From positions 1 to 35,218 of IMG/VR virus record IMGVR_UViG_3300009149_000134: a DNA stretch of 35,218 bases; one strand, given 5' to 3'. The stretch comes from a virus. Made by a program: the position numbers and the translations under genes. Shown piece by piece: positions 25,248-34,033 of the stretch. Below the pieces are notes generated by a model that saw only the letters and a program-made list of their open reading frames with translations, was not told where the DNA came from and ran no database searches. The first letter of the stretch is position 1. The number at the start of each line of letters is the position of its first letter.

Positions 25248-26141
25248 GTGCCAAACCTTACAGATAGTGAGATCATTCTCCCTGCCTCAGTTACTGCTCC
25301 TGTAATTAGAGACTCAACTGGTAAGTGTTGGGTCTTGAAGGGATTCCGTGCTAATGTTGGTAATATAACTAGCATCGATCAAGATCTTGAAATAGTAGAC
25401 TTAGCGAATTGTTGTGATGCATGTGACATGGATACGCTTGAAGATTTAGACATTGCTGGATTTGATATTGACGATGAAAGTTCTTCTAGCGATAATGAAT
25501 CATCTGATTCAGAATCTTCTAATCCTGATGATGGTGATGAGTCTTCTAGTTCTTCATCTTCATCAGATTCAGAGTCTTCTTCATCATCTTCGGACTCTTC
25601 GCCTAGTTCATCTGATTCATCTGATTCATCTGATTCATCTGATTCTTCAGACTCTTCACCTAGTTCATCAGACTCTTCACCTAGTTCATCGGATTCTTCA
25701 CAATCTTCTGATTCTTCAAATAGTAGTAGTTCAAGCAGTTCTTCTACACCACCTGTTGGTCTGTATGAAAACACAGCAGCAACTTGGGACCAAGGACAAG
25801 ATGGTAATAGTCCATGGTATCAATCATGGGCAGTATATGATCAGAACGCAAGTCATGGATATTCAGCGGATGGTGATGGAAAGGGGTGGACAGCAGTAGC
25901 AGCAGCAAGTTCTATAAAGTTATATATTTGGGGACCAGCGATTTGTGGTGCTCCATCAATTTCTTTAAATGTCAGCATTAATGATGTTGTTGTTGGATCA
26001 ATATCAAAAAGTGGAGATTCTATTGGTTACACATCTACTTTGAGTGGATTAAATATTAATATAGGTGATTCTGTTAAATGTAGATTAACTCAGACGTATG
26101 TATGTAACATCATTCAGATCGACCATGCTGTGATTGAGTAA
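25248..26141 (+). CDS. Modular protein: N-domain, Ser/Asp linker, C-domain (paralog A)
   Basis: A 297-residue GTG-started product in three parts. Residues 1-78 are a conserved N-domain (DSTGKCWVLKGFRANVGNI, two Cys pairs CCDACD). Residues about 78-168 are a low-complexity Ser/Asp linker (SSDSSDSSDS, PSSSDSSP). Residues about 169-297 are a beta-rich domain (GLYENTAATWDQ to AVIE). The N-domain and linker recur in the gene at 26685, so these are modular surface proteins with exchangeable ends, probably virion decorations or short fibres. It lies nine bases after the neck gene. Confidence 0.85.
   Translation: MPNLTDSEIILPASVTAPVIRDSTGKCWVLKGFRANVGNITSIDQDLEIVDLANCCDACDMDTLEDLDIAGFDIDDESSSSDNESSDSESSNPDDGDESSSSSSSSDSESSSSSSDSSPSSSDSSDSSDSSDSSDSSPSSSDSSPSSSDSSQSSDSSNSSSSSSSSTPPVGLYENTAATWDQGQDGNSPWYQSWAVYDQNASHGYSADGDGKGWTAVAAASSIKLYIWGPAICGAPSISLNVSINDVVVGSISKSGDSIGYTSTLSGLNINIGDSVKCRLTQTYVCNIIQIDHAVIE
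25560..25735 (+). repeat. Ser/Asp codon repeats (linker A)
   Basis: Tandem TCATCTGAT / TCTTCAGACTCT-type units encoding SSD and SSP. Nearly the same DNA occurs at about 26990-27100, which would promote recombination between the two genes. Confidence 0.85.
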
Positions 26142-26153
26142 ATAAAATCAACA
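26126..26153 (+). repeat. 28-bp direct repeat, copy 1
   Basis: An exact 28-bp sequence spanning the AVIE-stop codon of paralog A. Copy 2 is at 27368-27395. It begins TGCTGTGATTGAGTAAATAA. Confidence 0.95.
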
Positions 26154-26267
26154 GTTGATTTGTGGTCTGGGTCTGCTGATGTTATTGGTCCAGATCCTGT
26201 TGGTGTATATTCTCGCACTAGTGGATGCGATGGAACTTCAAGTCTAACTATTGTTGTATCGTCTTAA
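26142..26267 (+). pseudogene. In-frame C-terminal remnant after the stop of paralog A
   Basis: Reading continues in the same frame beyond the TAA for 41 codons, including DLWSGSADVIGPDPVGVYSR and ending LTIVVSS then TAA. It looks like the end of a further C-terminal domain, left from a shortened gene or a parked cassette. It has no start of its own. Confidence 0.5.
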
Positions 26268-26292
26268 TCAGAAATTTAGGGAGAACAAAAAA

Positions 26293-26673
26293 ATGGCAAG
26301 AGATATTATTTTTAATCAACAGATACAAGAATTAATCAAGGAGAGCGCAGATATTTTTGGGTTTGAGTATCCAGCAATATCAGAAAAGAAGTGGCAAGAG
26401 TTTAAAAATAATCCTAATTGTAAATGCAATGCTGAAATCTATGCAGAGATACAAAAAGATGTTGAGAAGATGAATTCTATATTTTCAACATTGATGGGAG
26501 AGGAAGTGAATATAATCTTCCCTGGACCTCTTCCAGAAGCAATTGTTCAAGAGTTTGAGAATATAAAAGACATGGAGAACTTTATAAAGGAACTTCAGAA
26601 GAAGGGTAAGATGATTAGATCAGCATCTCCATCTCCTAATGGTAAGGGTGGATTTATTCTCATTGTAATGTAA
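26293..26673 (+). CDS. 126-residue protein between the paralogs (unknown)
   Basis: Starts MARDIIFNQQIQELIKESAD with GGGAGAAC ahead of ATG 26293; the longer frame from 26251 overlaps that site and is rejected. Helical first two thirds with CKCNAEIYAEIQKDVEK, then VNIIFPGPLPEAIVQEFENI and a glycine-rich end. A virion or assembly role is suggested only by location. Confidence 0.8.
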   Translation: MARDIIFNQQIQELIKESADIFGFEYPAISEKKWQEFKNNPNCKCNAEIYAEIQKDVEKMNSIFSTLMGEEVNIIFPGPLPEAIVQEFENIKDMENFIKELQKKGKMIRSASPSPNGKGGFILIVM

Positions 26674-26684
26674 TGGTAATATAA

Positions 26685-27341
26685 ATGTCAAACGCAGAAG
26701 ACTTCTTTCCAGATAGACTAGTATTACCTTCGGGTGTATACTCTAAGAACCTCAAGGACTCTAACGGTCGTTGCTGGAAGTTGCAAGGGTTTGATGATAA
26801 TGTTGGTAACATAACATCTCTTCCATCTGGATTTGAGATTGAAGAAAGTTATCCATGCTGTGAAATGTGTCAAACTCTTGGAGTTGTGGATGAATTAGAT
26901 CTTGATGAATATATAATAGATGATGAAAGTTCTTCTAGTGATAATGAATCATCAGACTCTGAATCTTCTGATCCTGATGGAGAAGGTGGTAATTCGTCTT
27001 CTAGTTCTTCATCTTCATCAGATTCAGAGTCTTCTTCATCATCTTCGGACTCTTCACCTAGTTCATCTGATTCTTCTGATTCTTCACCTAGTTCTTCAAG
27101 TAGCAGTTCCGGCGGACCGCCGGCCGACAAAGTCTGGCAAGGTGCAGGCTACTACTGTCATATCACCCGTTACTGGGGTGGACAAGGTTGCTTGGGAGAG
27201 CCCGTTCCAGACCCCGCAACACCGCTTTGCGGAAACCTACCATATCCCACGGGCATATGCAATGACTACATCTTCTACAGCTGGCAAAATGTTTTATTGT
27301 CATTCCACGACTCCGACAGCACTTGTGGAGGGTCCTGCTAA
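26685..27341 (+). CDS. Modular protein with GC-rich C-domain (paralog B)
   Basis: A 218-residue relative of the 25248 product: the same N-domain (KDSNGRCWKLQGFDDNVGNI, CCEMC), the same Ser/Asp linker, but a short unrelated Cys-rich C-domain (GYYCHITRYWGGQGCLGEPV ... CGNLPYPTGICNDY, ending CGGSC). The DNA of that domain (about 27108-27340) is much GC-richer than everything around it, indicating recent acquisition. The ribosome site is weak. Likely a surface-exposed virion protein. Confidence 0.82.
   Translation: MSNAEDFFPDRLVLPSGVYSKNLKDSNGRCWKLQGFDDNVGNITSLPSGFEIEESYPCCEMCQTLGVVDELDLDEYIIDDESSSSDNESSDSESSDPDGEGGNSSSSSSSSSDSESSSSSSDSSPSSSDSSDSSPSSSSSSSGGPPADKVWQGAGYYCHITRYWGGQGCLGEPVPDPATPLCGNLPYPTGICNDYIFYSWQNVLLSFHDSDSTCGGSC
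26990..27107 (+). repeat. Ser/Asp codon repeats (linker B)
   Basis: Near-copy of the linker DNA in paralog A, ending exactly where the GC-rich segment begins. Confidence 0.85.
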
Positions 27342-27367
27342 TGTCCAGCGGAGTTTGGCAAGGACCT

Positions 27368-27395
27368 TGCTGTGATTGAGTAAATAAAATCAACA
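27368..27395 (+). repeat. 28-bp direct repeat, copy 2
   Basis: Exact match to 26126-26153, including the former stop codon of the paralog A type. It lies 26 bp after the new stop of paralog B, marking the right edge of the swapped segment. Confidence 0.95.
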
Positions 27396-27429
27396 CATTA
27401 TATTGATCTATTAATAGAGAGGAAGTGTT

Positions 27430-28167
27430 ATGTTTAAACGAATATTATTAATCAGCGTACTATGTCTAACATTGGTTGGATGTGGTTGGAACATGCCTGG
27501 ACAATCAAGAATACCTAAAGGTAATGCAGGATCTGCTGAACAAACTGATTCTGAGAAGAAGAAGGTATATGGAGAGATTGAAGGAGAGTTTGAATTTCCT
27601 TCCATCCCTCTATTAGATGCTGAAGGAAAGATACAACCACAATATAAGTTTCGTATTGATGGTGTAGATGGAGAAGTCCCTGCTGGTACAAAGGCAAAGT
27701 TTAAAATGTCTGCATCTGGCAAGACTTCTACATCTTCATGGACTGAACTATCTTCTGAGTGGAAAATTAATTCAGCACCTACACAACTTTTCGTCTTTGG
27801 TGGATTTATGGTTGCTGCTGGATGCGTCCTTATGTTCTTGGGTATGTGGAAACTCGGACTTGGTTTAAGTTTTGCAGGAGGTGCATTGATTGGTTGTGGT
27901 GTCATGATTAATCAATATCCTTGGGTAATTTTAATTGTAATAGGTATAAGTTTAGTGGCAGCAGCATACTACATATATACAGAGGTATATAAGAAAAAGT
28001 TAAAGGGTGAGAACACAGATACGAATTTTGTTTTGGAAGAATTACTAGATGTTCTTTCGACTGTTCCTAATGATATTCTTGAAGAGTATGTCAAGAAACC
28101 ACTTAGAGAACATGATAAAAGTAATATCATAAGAGATATTACTAGTAGAGCAAAATTCAAAATATAG
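27430..28167 (+). CDS. Lipoprotein with three membrane segments (unknown)
   Basis: A 245-residue protein with a lipoprotein signal (LLISVLCLTLVGCGW, lipobox Cys about 18). A soluble domain of about 100 residues contains YKFRIDGVDGEVPAGTKAKF. Three hydrophobic helices at about 117-190 and a cytoplasmic-type helical tail follow. AGAGGAAGTGTT precedes the ATG. An envelope-located phage protein, perhaps affecting superinfection or lysis; no family recognised. Confidence 0.82.
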   Translation: MFKRILLISVLCLTLVGCGWNMPGQSRIPKGNAGSAEQTDSEKKKVYGEIEGEFEFPSIPLLDAEGKIQPQYKFRIDGVDGEVPAGTKAKFKMSASGKTSTSSWTELSSEWKINSAPTQLFVFGGFMVAAGCVLMFLGMWKLGLGLSFAGGALIGCGVMINQYPWVILIVIGISLVAAAYYIYTEVYKKKLKGENTDTNFVLEELLDVLSTVPNDILEEYVKKPLREHDKSNIIRDITSRAKFKI

Positions 28168-28184
28168 TTTTCCAACGTAATATT

Positions 28185-28238
28185 ATACCCTGCTGTAGGT
28201 GTTCTTCTCTCCCGACACTTATGGTGGGGTATTTTTTA
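28185..28238 (+). terminator. Intrinsic terminator with nested hairpin
   Basis: ATACCC (28185) pairs with GGGTAT (28227) around an inner GTGT / ACAC hairpin, followed by a T run, 13 bp before the next ATG. Confidence 0.7.
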
Positions 28239-28250
28239 TGGAGTAATCGC

Positions 28251-28934
28251 ATGGGTAGACCTAGTAATGAAACTAAAAAAGAAGTTATCAAAGGCATCAA
28301 AGACAATAGAAAACTGATCGAGGATGTACAGATGAATAATGGAGTAAACATAACTGATATCATTAGTGCAATATCAGATACCCCTGTACCTATATCTGAT
28401 TCAGAGGATGGTCCGCAACATCTTCCTATCCATACTCTGAATGAAATAAAAGAGAAGATGGGTAAGAAGGTTATTAGACAGGATGATAATGGTGATGATA
28501 TTCTTGTTCCACTCTATAACGAAGAAGAGAAAGCAAAGTTAGTATTTGGTATGCTTGCAGAGAGAGGAATTAATCTACTCGACCATCTTGAGAATTGTCT
28601 TGCCGAAGTTGGATTCAATGCTGGTGTTGTTATGTCTATCAATGAGACAATGAGTAAAGTTGGAGACATGATGCATTCTATCGGAGAGATTCAATATAGA
28701 AAAGAAAAACTTGCGAATGAAAGAGTTCATCTAGAAATTCAAAAGTATAAAGCCGATCTCAAGAAAAGAGAGATTGATATCAAAGAAAAGGTCGCAGATG
28801 CAGGACCATCTAACACTAACATCGTTGCGGTTGGTAGTGCGAGTGATCTTCTTGAACTTATGGGAAGTAAAAATATTAACAATATACAAGAGGCAAATAT
28901 AATTGGAGAAGACGATGGCGAAGAAAGCGAATAG
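28251..28934 (+). CDS. Probable small terminase subunit (gp16 position)
   Basis: A 227-residue protein beginning MGRPSNETKKEVIKGIKDNR, with TATGGAGTAATCGC upstream. The N-terminus is helical, the centre carries LVFGMLAERGINLLDHLENC, and residues about 150-190 form a coiled coil (RKEKLANERVHLEIQKYKAD). It overlaps the large terminase start by 20 bases, the T4 gp16-gp17 arrangement. Small terminases recognise DNA ends and stimulate the motor. Assignment is mostly synteny and helical character. Confidence 0.6.
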   Translation: MGRPSNETKKEVIKGIKDNRKLIEDVQMNNGVNITDIISAISDTPVPISDSEDGPQHLPIHTLNEIKEKMGKKVIRQDDNGDDILVPLYNEEEKAKLVFGMLAERGINLLDHLENCLAEVGFNAGVVMSINETMSKVGDMMHSIGEIQYRKEKLANERVHLEIQKYKADLKKREIDIKEKVADAGPSNTNIVAVGSASDLLELMGSKNINNIQEANIIGEDDGEESE

Positions 28935-31449
28935 TCTAGTACCTGATCCTGGTCGCAAGATTGAGTTTACAGAAGATATGGTGAAAGAACTATATCATTG
29001 TAAACAGGATGTACAATATTTCGCAAATAATTATTGCTTTGTAATTCATCCATCACTTGGTAAAGTAAGAGCAGATCTCTATGATTTCCAGAAGAGGATG
29101 ATTGATGGAGTAACAAAGAATAGACAGACCATTATCCTTGCCCCACGACAATGTGGGAAAGCGTTAAGTTTAGATACACCCATATTAACACCAACAGGAT
29201 TCAAGAATCTTGGATCTATAAAAGTAAATGATATTATATATGGTCAAGATGGTAAAGAGACTAGGGTTAAATTTATAACCGAGACAATGTATAAGCATGA
29301 TGTATATGATATTGAGTTTGATACTGGAGAGATCATCAAAGCAGATGCAGAACATTTATGGAATGTTTCGAATTCTGATTGGATGGTGGGAAAAAAGACA
29401 CTCAAGACTGAAGACTTGATACCGATACACAAAAGATTACAGTCTAGATACAAACCATCTTCTTTGTATATCAATACATGTAACTCAGTGGAGTTTAATA
29501 TTCGGGATATAAATATACATCCTTATGTTTTGGGAGTCTGGATTGGAGATGGAAGTAGATGTGACGGAAGAATTACATGTCACATAGATGACTATACTCA
29601 TTATAAATTGAAATTCAAAGAATGTGGTTATGATATTTCTGAGTTCAGACCAGATAAAAGAAGAGTTACGACAGGAGCATTTAATGTTATTGGATTAGTA
29701 ACTCAACTTAAAACGTATGGATTGATTAAAAATAAACATATACCAGTTGATTACTATTTGAATACTGTTGAATCTAGATTGAATCTTATTCGCGGCCTGA
29801 TGGATTCAGATGGATATTGTAGGAAGGGAGGGAGTTGTTGTTTTTATCAATCAAATGAAGAGATTATTGATAGTGTATCAGATATTTTAATTTCGCTAGG
29901 CATTAAGGTCCATAAGACTGTAAAGAAAACAACACATAAACCATGCTATACGTTGTGTTTTGCAACAACAGAATTGGATATATTTTCTCTTCCTCGTAAA
30001 CTTGAGGTTCAAAAACGATGTAAAGGGCATCCTAAAAATAATAGAATTTATATCAGATCTATTACTAAATGTGAATCTATTCCAGTTAGATGTCTACAAG
30101 TAGATAATGATGATCATCTATTTCTGTGTGGTAGGACTCTTATTCCAACGCATAATACTACAGCAATTTCACTTGTTATTCTCCACTACGCAATGTTCAC
30201 TCCATATAAATGCTGTGCAATTTTAGCGAACAAAGATGCCAAGTCTATGAGTATCCTTAATGATGTTAAGACTGCATTTGAGCATCTTCCTGATTGGATG
30301 AAGTTAGGTTGTATTGAATGGAATGCACATACGATTAAATTTGAGAATGGATCTAAGATCTTTGCTTCAGCAACATCTAAGGATGCAATTGCTGGTGAAG
30401 CCGTTTCATTCCTCTATATTGATGAATGTGCTTTGATTCCAGAAAACCTTGCACAAGAATTCTATAAAGCAAACTATCCTACAATTTCCAAGGGTGAGAA
30501 GTTAGTTATAACATCTACTGCTAGAGGTGTTGGAAATCTATTCCATTCTTTGTGGAAGGGTGCTATAGATAAAACAAATACTTATGTTCCAATTCGAGTA
30601 GACTATTGGGAAGTTCCTGAGTATTCATCTGCTTTGTGGAAAGAGAACATGATAGCCGATATTGGTCTTATCGGATTCAACTCAGAGTATGGTAATCATT
30701 TTATTGGATCACAGACAACTATTGTTGCTGCACATGCTTTGAAACTTATGAAGAGTATGAAACCAATTCGAGAGATTTCTATACATGATGGATACTATCG
30801 AGTCTATGAAGAATTTGATTCTAGTAAACCGTACATTGCATCTATTGATGTATCTACTGGTAGCGGAAATGACTTCTCAGTTACAAACATCTTTAGAGTA
30901 GATTGGAGACAACCAATTGAAGAAGATGTCTTAGAGTATCAACGTAAGTCAGAAGATGTTCCTGAGATCGTTATCTACAAACTAACACAAGCGGCAATCT
31001 TTAGATCTAATCTTTGCAACATTCCAAACTTTGTAGACTATACGTTTGAGATTCTTCCTCAATGGGGAGATCCATATCTTATACTAGAGAACAATGGTAT
31101 TGGTCAATCATTCGCGGATAAGATGCTTAGTGAGTATTATTGGGAGAATGCTTACTATCATCCTAACGTTAAGAGTGGTGCTTCGATAACAGTTGGTATT
31201 AACTCCAACTCATCTACGAAAACTAAGATGGTAAACGCATTGAAGAAATTTGCGGAGAGTGGTAAACTTCAGATCAACGATTCTAATACTGTGAATGAAT
31301 TCTTAACATATATCGAGAAAAAATCCTCTTCTGGAAATAGTCGCTTCCAAGCAGAGGATGGTAGTTACGATGACTGCATTGTATCAACAGGTTGGGCATG
31401 TTTCCTTGCCGACACCGTTTACATGCAAGATGTTCTTACCTTCGTTTAA
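28915..31449 (+). CDS. 17: Large terminase subunit (gp17-like), intein-interrupted
   Basis: An 844-codon ORF; without the 332-residue intein the mature protein is about 512 residues (T4 gp17 is 610). N-terminal ATPase: Walker A APRQCGK|TT split by the intein at residue 83, Walker B LYIDECA. C-terminal RNase H-type nuclease: SIDVSTGSGNDFS and a late EDGSYDDCI pair of acidic residues. It pumps DNA into proheads and cuts concatemers. ATG 28915 (MAKKANSLVPDPG) is chosen; ATG 28903 is four codons upstream. It converges with the minus-strand gene at 31446. Confidence 0.95.
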   Translation: MAKKANSLVPDPGRKIEFTEDMVKELYHCKQDVQYFANNYCFVIHPSLGKVRADLYDFQKRMIDGVTKNRQTIILAPRQCGKALSLDTPILTPTGFKNLGSIKVNDIIYGQDGKETRVKFITETMYKHDVYDIEFDTGEIIKADAEHLWNVSNSDWMVGKKTLKTEDLIPIHKRLQSRYKPSSLYINTCNSVEFNIRDINIHPYVLGVWIGDGSRCDGRITCHIDDYTHYKLKFKECGYDISEFRPDKRRVTTGAFNVIGLVTQLKTYGLIKNKHIPVDYYLNTVESRLNLIRGLMDSDGYCRKGGSCCFYQSNEEIIDSVSDILISLGIKVHKTVKKTTHKPCYTLCFATTELDIFSLPRKLEVQKRCKGHPKNNRIYIRSITKCESIPVRCLQVDNDDHLFLCGRTLIPTHNTTAISLVILHYAMFTPYKCCAILANKDAKSMSILNDVKTAFEHLPDWMKLGCIEWNAHTIKFENGSKIFASATSKDAIAGEAVSFLYIDECALIPENLAQEFYKANYPTISKGEKLVITSTARGVGNLFHSLWKGAIDKTNTYVPIRVDYWEVPEYSSALWKENMIADIGLIGFNSEYGNHFIGSQTTIVAAHALKLMKSMKPIREISIHDGYYRVYEEFDSSKPYIASIDVSTGSGNDFSVTNIFRVDWRQPIEEDVLEYQRKSEDVPEIVIYKLTQAAIFRSNLCNIPNFVDYTFEILPQWGDPYLILENNGIGQSFADKMLSEYYWENAYYHPNVKSGASITVGINSNSSTKTKMVNALKKFAESGKLQINDSNTVNEFLTYIEKKSSSGNSRFQAEDGSYDDCIVSTGWACFLADTVYMQDVLTFV
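29161..30156 (+). mobile_element. Class 3-like intein with LAGLIDADG endonuclease in the terminase P-loop
   Basis: Residues 83-414 of the ORF. It starts ALSLDTPILTPTGF (Ala at position 1) and ends LIPTHN before Thr. Endonuclease motifs are LGVWIGDG and LIRGLMDSDG. Trp in EHLWNV, Cys in VRCLQVD and Thr in PTHN match the WCT residues of class 3 inteins, which start splicing from the internal Cys instead of residue 1. Insertion between Lys and Thr of Walker A means the terminase is inactive until splicing. Confidence 0.92.
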
Positions 31450-32048
31450 ATTGAATTGATGCAATTCTTTATCATTACTTGGAAGTCATTCTTTTGAATT
31501 TCCTGATTAGAGTATGAATCTCTAAAGAACTTCTTGTTCCACCAGATCTTTAGGTCAGATTCTTTGTAATGAAAATTAGGTGTGATTTCAGGGCAATCAT
31601 CTTCGTGATGGATTCCTAATTTCTCCCACTTCTTCTTATATGAACACGTACATATGTTTTCTATATGTTTGCCACCTATATATGAGACTCCGTATCTTCT
31701 ACATAGTTGCATTTCCATATTAATTCTTTCGGTCTTGAGTATTAGTGCTTTACTATAAAGTGGGTGTTTACGGAATGTCTGATCGATATCTACCCAATTG
31801 GTGTGAAAGCATTCGAGGGAGTGACAATTTTTAGAAGAGAACTCTTTTAGTTTAACACTATATCCACATGGACAGGTTCCAACGAAATGCATCTTAATAA
31901 AAAATACTTCGTTGTTATGATTACATCCCGATCTAACCTTGCCTTGTTGGGCACCTGTGATTTTTCGAACAAGAGGTTCAAGGATTTCTTCCCATCCCTC
32001 ATGCCGTAGTATTGGAAACCCTTTCCTGATAGACTTAGTTACAAACAT
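31446..32048 (-). CDS. 200-residue Cys/His-rich protein (unknown)
   Basis: Minus-strand gene with GGGAGATGTA before ATG 32048; its stop overlaps the terminase stop by four bases. The product has many cysteines and histidines (CNHNNEVFFIKMHFVG, CPCGYSVKLK, CHSLECFHTNW, CTCSYKK, HHEDDCPEI), suggesting several zinc sites. No known family. Its lone minus orientation in a late region hints at separate, early regulation. Confidence 0.8.
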   Translation of the reverse strand: MFVTKSIRKGFPILRHEGWEEILEPLVRKITGAQQGKVRSGCNHNNEVFFIKMHFVGTCPCGYSVKLKEFSSKNCHSLECFHTNWVDIDQTFRKHPLYSKALILKTERINMEMQLCRRYGVSYIGGKHIENICTCSYKKKWEKLGIHHEDDCPEITPNFHYKESDLKIWWNKKFFRDSYSNQEIQKNDFQVMIKNCINSI

Positions 32049-32076
32049 TACATCTCCCTTATTTTGATTAAATAAC

Positions 32077-32104
32077 TTGACTATGTATATTTATATGCTA
32101 TAAT
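32077..32104 (+). promoter_or_regulatory. Sigma70-type promoter
   Basis: TTGACT, 16 bases, TATAAT, about 50 bp before the dCMP deaminase start. Confidence 0.87.
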
Positions 32105-32155
32105 ACCATAGAGTGATTAGAAATGCAAGTAGTTTTTTAAATAAAAGGAGATGAG

Positions 32156-32665
32156 ATGAATTGGAATGAGTACTTTATAAAAATGCTAGATTCAATAAAA
32201 ATTAAATCCAAAGATAAATCTACACAAGTGGGTGCTATCATTGTCGGTAAAGATAATAACATTTTATCTACGGGGTTCAATGGGTTCCCTAGAGGGGTCT
32301 ATGAGTCTATCAATGATGTATATAGTCCTATGCCACAACATACAAAGTATCTCATGGATGAAGAAATTGAGAAAAGACACAATAGACCCGACAAGTATCT
32401 TTGGACAGAACATGCTGAGAGAAACGCTATCTATAATGCCGCTAGGCATGGTGTGGCATTAGATGGGGCAAAGATTTATGTTGATTGGATTCCATGTGCA
32501 GACTGTGCAAGAGCGATAATCCAGTCAGGGATCTTAGAAGTTGTTATAGATGCTAGAGATGGAGAATCTAAAGAAGCATATTGGAATGAGAGATGGGAAG
32601 ATCAGATGATCGTTTCAAATAAGATGTTCTCTGAATCCAAAGTATTGCTCACAAAGTTTAAATAA
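32156..32665 (+). CDS. dCMP deaminase
   Basis: A 169-residue cytidine/deoxycytidylate deaminase-fold protein. Zinc ligands and catalytic Glu are in TEHAERNAIYNAA (His86, Glu88) and PCADCARAI (Cys114, Cys117); STQVGAIIVG and NGFPRGV are further family marks. It converts dCMP to dUMP, feeding thymidylate synthesis for phage DNA. AAAGGAGATGAG precedes ATG 32156. A host-type promoter suits an early nucleotide-metabolism gene. Confidence 0.95.
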   Translation: MNWNEYFIKMLDSIKIKSKDKSTQVGAIIVGKDNNILSTGFNGFPRGVYESINDVYSPMPQHTKYLMDEEIEKRHNRPDKYLWTEHAERNAIYNAARHGVALDGAKIYVDWIPCADCARAIIQSGILEVVIDARDGESKEAYWNERWEDQMIVSNKMFSESKVLLTKFK

Positions 32666-32693
32666 TTTTATTAAAAACCTCATGATCTAAACG

Positions 32694-32701
32694 TATAAAT
32701 A
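32694..32701 (+). promoter_or_regulatory. Consensus T4 late promoter TATAAATA
   Basis: An exact TATAAATA 52 bp before ATG 32754. Confidence 0.65.
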
Positions 32702-32753
32702 GTATAGATATATATATAACAGTTATATATATAATTGTACGAAAGGATTAGAT

Positions 32754-34013
32754 ATGGGGTTTAGTGACTTAAATGATTTTTTGGAAGATGTTAATCGAGA
32801 TAGATCAAAGAAGAAGATTGCACCTCCAAAACCAAAAACAGAACGTAAGCATTATAAAATCATTAGCGAAGATTTCTCAATGTTTCTTGAGAGTTTAGAA
32901 GAAGGAGAGACACCTTCTGCTTACTCTAACAATCTTATTGACGATTTCGAGTATGGTACATTAGATGATGCTTTAGATTCCCTACCACCACCTCCTAAAA
33001 ATCTTGGTGAAAGTGAGAAACTCGATGAGATTTCTCCTGCTGATATCCAAAAAGATCTTAGTGTAGATGTTTTGGATGACGTTACCAAACTCAAAGACAA
33101 ACAAAAAGGCAAAGGTGTTGCTGCTCAGACTGCAAGACTGATTCATAACTCCACAGTTAAAGCAATTACAGACGAGAGTGGTAGTGAATGGGATCTTGAA
33201 CAGTTGATTGGAAAACTTTCACATCGTCCTGTTGACATGCTTGCACAGAACTCTAAGATTGCAATATCGGGAGCAAAAAATGCTGTCTTCTATAACTTTG
33301 GTCTTCCTGCCTATCATGGTTTATTCTTTGATGAAACCACAAAAGAATTTAAACTAGTAAAGACTTGCCCATCTGCTGGAGCATGTCAAGCATTCTGCTA
33401 CGCATCTAAGGGTGGTTATGTAATGTTTCCTGGATCTTCTTTGAAGACAGGTAGCATTCTTAATTTCCTATTGAATGATCCAGAAGGTTTTAAAACACAA
33501 TTGGTTGATGAGATCAATCTTATCAATGAAAAGAATAAGAAGACTGGTAAGAAGTTGGTTATCCGTTGGCATGATTCGGGTGACTTCTTCAATGATTCAT
33601 ATACAGATCTTGCATTTGAAGTTGCTAGAGAGACTCCAGATGTTAAGCATTACGCATATACCAAACAAGTTAACATAATGCGAAATAAAGAAATCCCTGA
33701 TAACTTTATTATAAGTTTCTCTACTGGTGGAACTCAAGATAAGAGTATTCTACCTACAGATAAACAAGCAGATGTTATTCCAAAACCACTATTTAAAGGT
33801 CTTAATCTGAAAGATATTAACGATCAAGATATTTTAAAAGATCGTGCTGCTGAGAAATTGAATCTAGAAAGAGATAGTATTATCACTTATGATGAGTTGA
33901 TTAAGATTCCAGAGTCTGATGAACCGCAGTATAATGTTTTGGTTTGGAAGGGTCATGGAGATGATGCCGCAACAAGAAAGGATGTAATTGGTACGTTGCT
34001 GCTGGCACACTAG
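32754..34013 (+). CDS. GP88-like Cys-motif protein with acidic N-terminal extension
   Basis: A 419-residue protein. Residues 1-120 are acidic and low in structure. The C-terminal two thirds match the phage GP88-type pattern: TCPSAGACQAFCYASKGGY (Cys205, 211, 215), a basic/hydrophobic spacer, RWHDSGDFF at 271-279, then HYAYTKQVN and FSTGG. The Cys cluster and RxHxSGDF motif resemble iron-sulfur enzymes related to radical SAM proteins, but no activity is known to me. The exact T4-like late promoter suggests late, maybe virion-associated, expression. Confidence 0.8.
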   Translation: MGFSDLNDFLEDVNRDRSKKKIAPPKPKTERKHYKIISEDFSMFLESLEEGETPSAYSNNLIDDFEYGTLDDALDSLPPPPKNLGESEKLDEISPADIQKDLSVDVLDDVTKLKDKQKGKGVAAQTARLIHNSTVKAITDESGSEWDLEQLIGKLSHRPVDMLAQNSKIAISGAKNAVFYNFGLPAYHGLFFDETTKEFKLVKTCPSAGACQAFCYASKGGYVMFPGSSLKTGSILNFLLNDPEGFKTQLVDEINLINEKNKKTGKKLVIRWHDSGDFFNDSYTDLAFEVARETPDVKHYAYTKQVNIMRNKEIPDNFIISFSTGGTQDKSILPTDKQADVIPKPLFKGLNLKDINDQDILKDRAAEKLNLERDSIITYDELIKIPESDEPQYNVLVWKGHGDDAATRKDVIGTLLLAH

Positions 34014-34033
34014 AATAGATACAAGGGGAGAGA

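Noticed and set aside
25560-25735. Tandem repeats as a possible CRISPR array
   Set aside because: Unit length 6-15 bp, no unique spacers, and the repeats are in frame within a coding sequence.
25379-25774. Long acidic minus-strand ORF (ESEESDESDE repeats), and a similar one at 26870-27130
   Set aside because: Mirror images of the Ser/Asp repeat DNA; no start signals, and the plus-strand genes explain the region.
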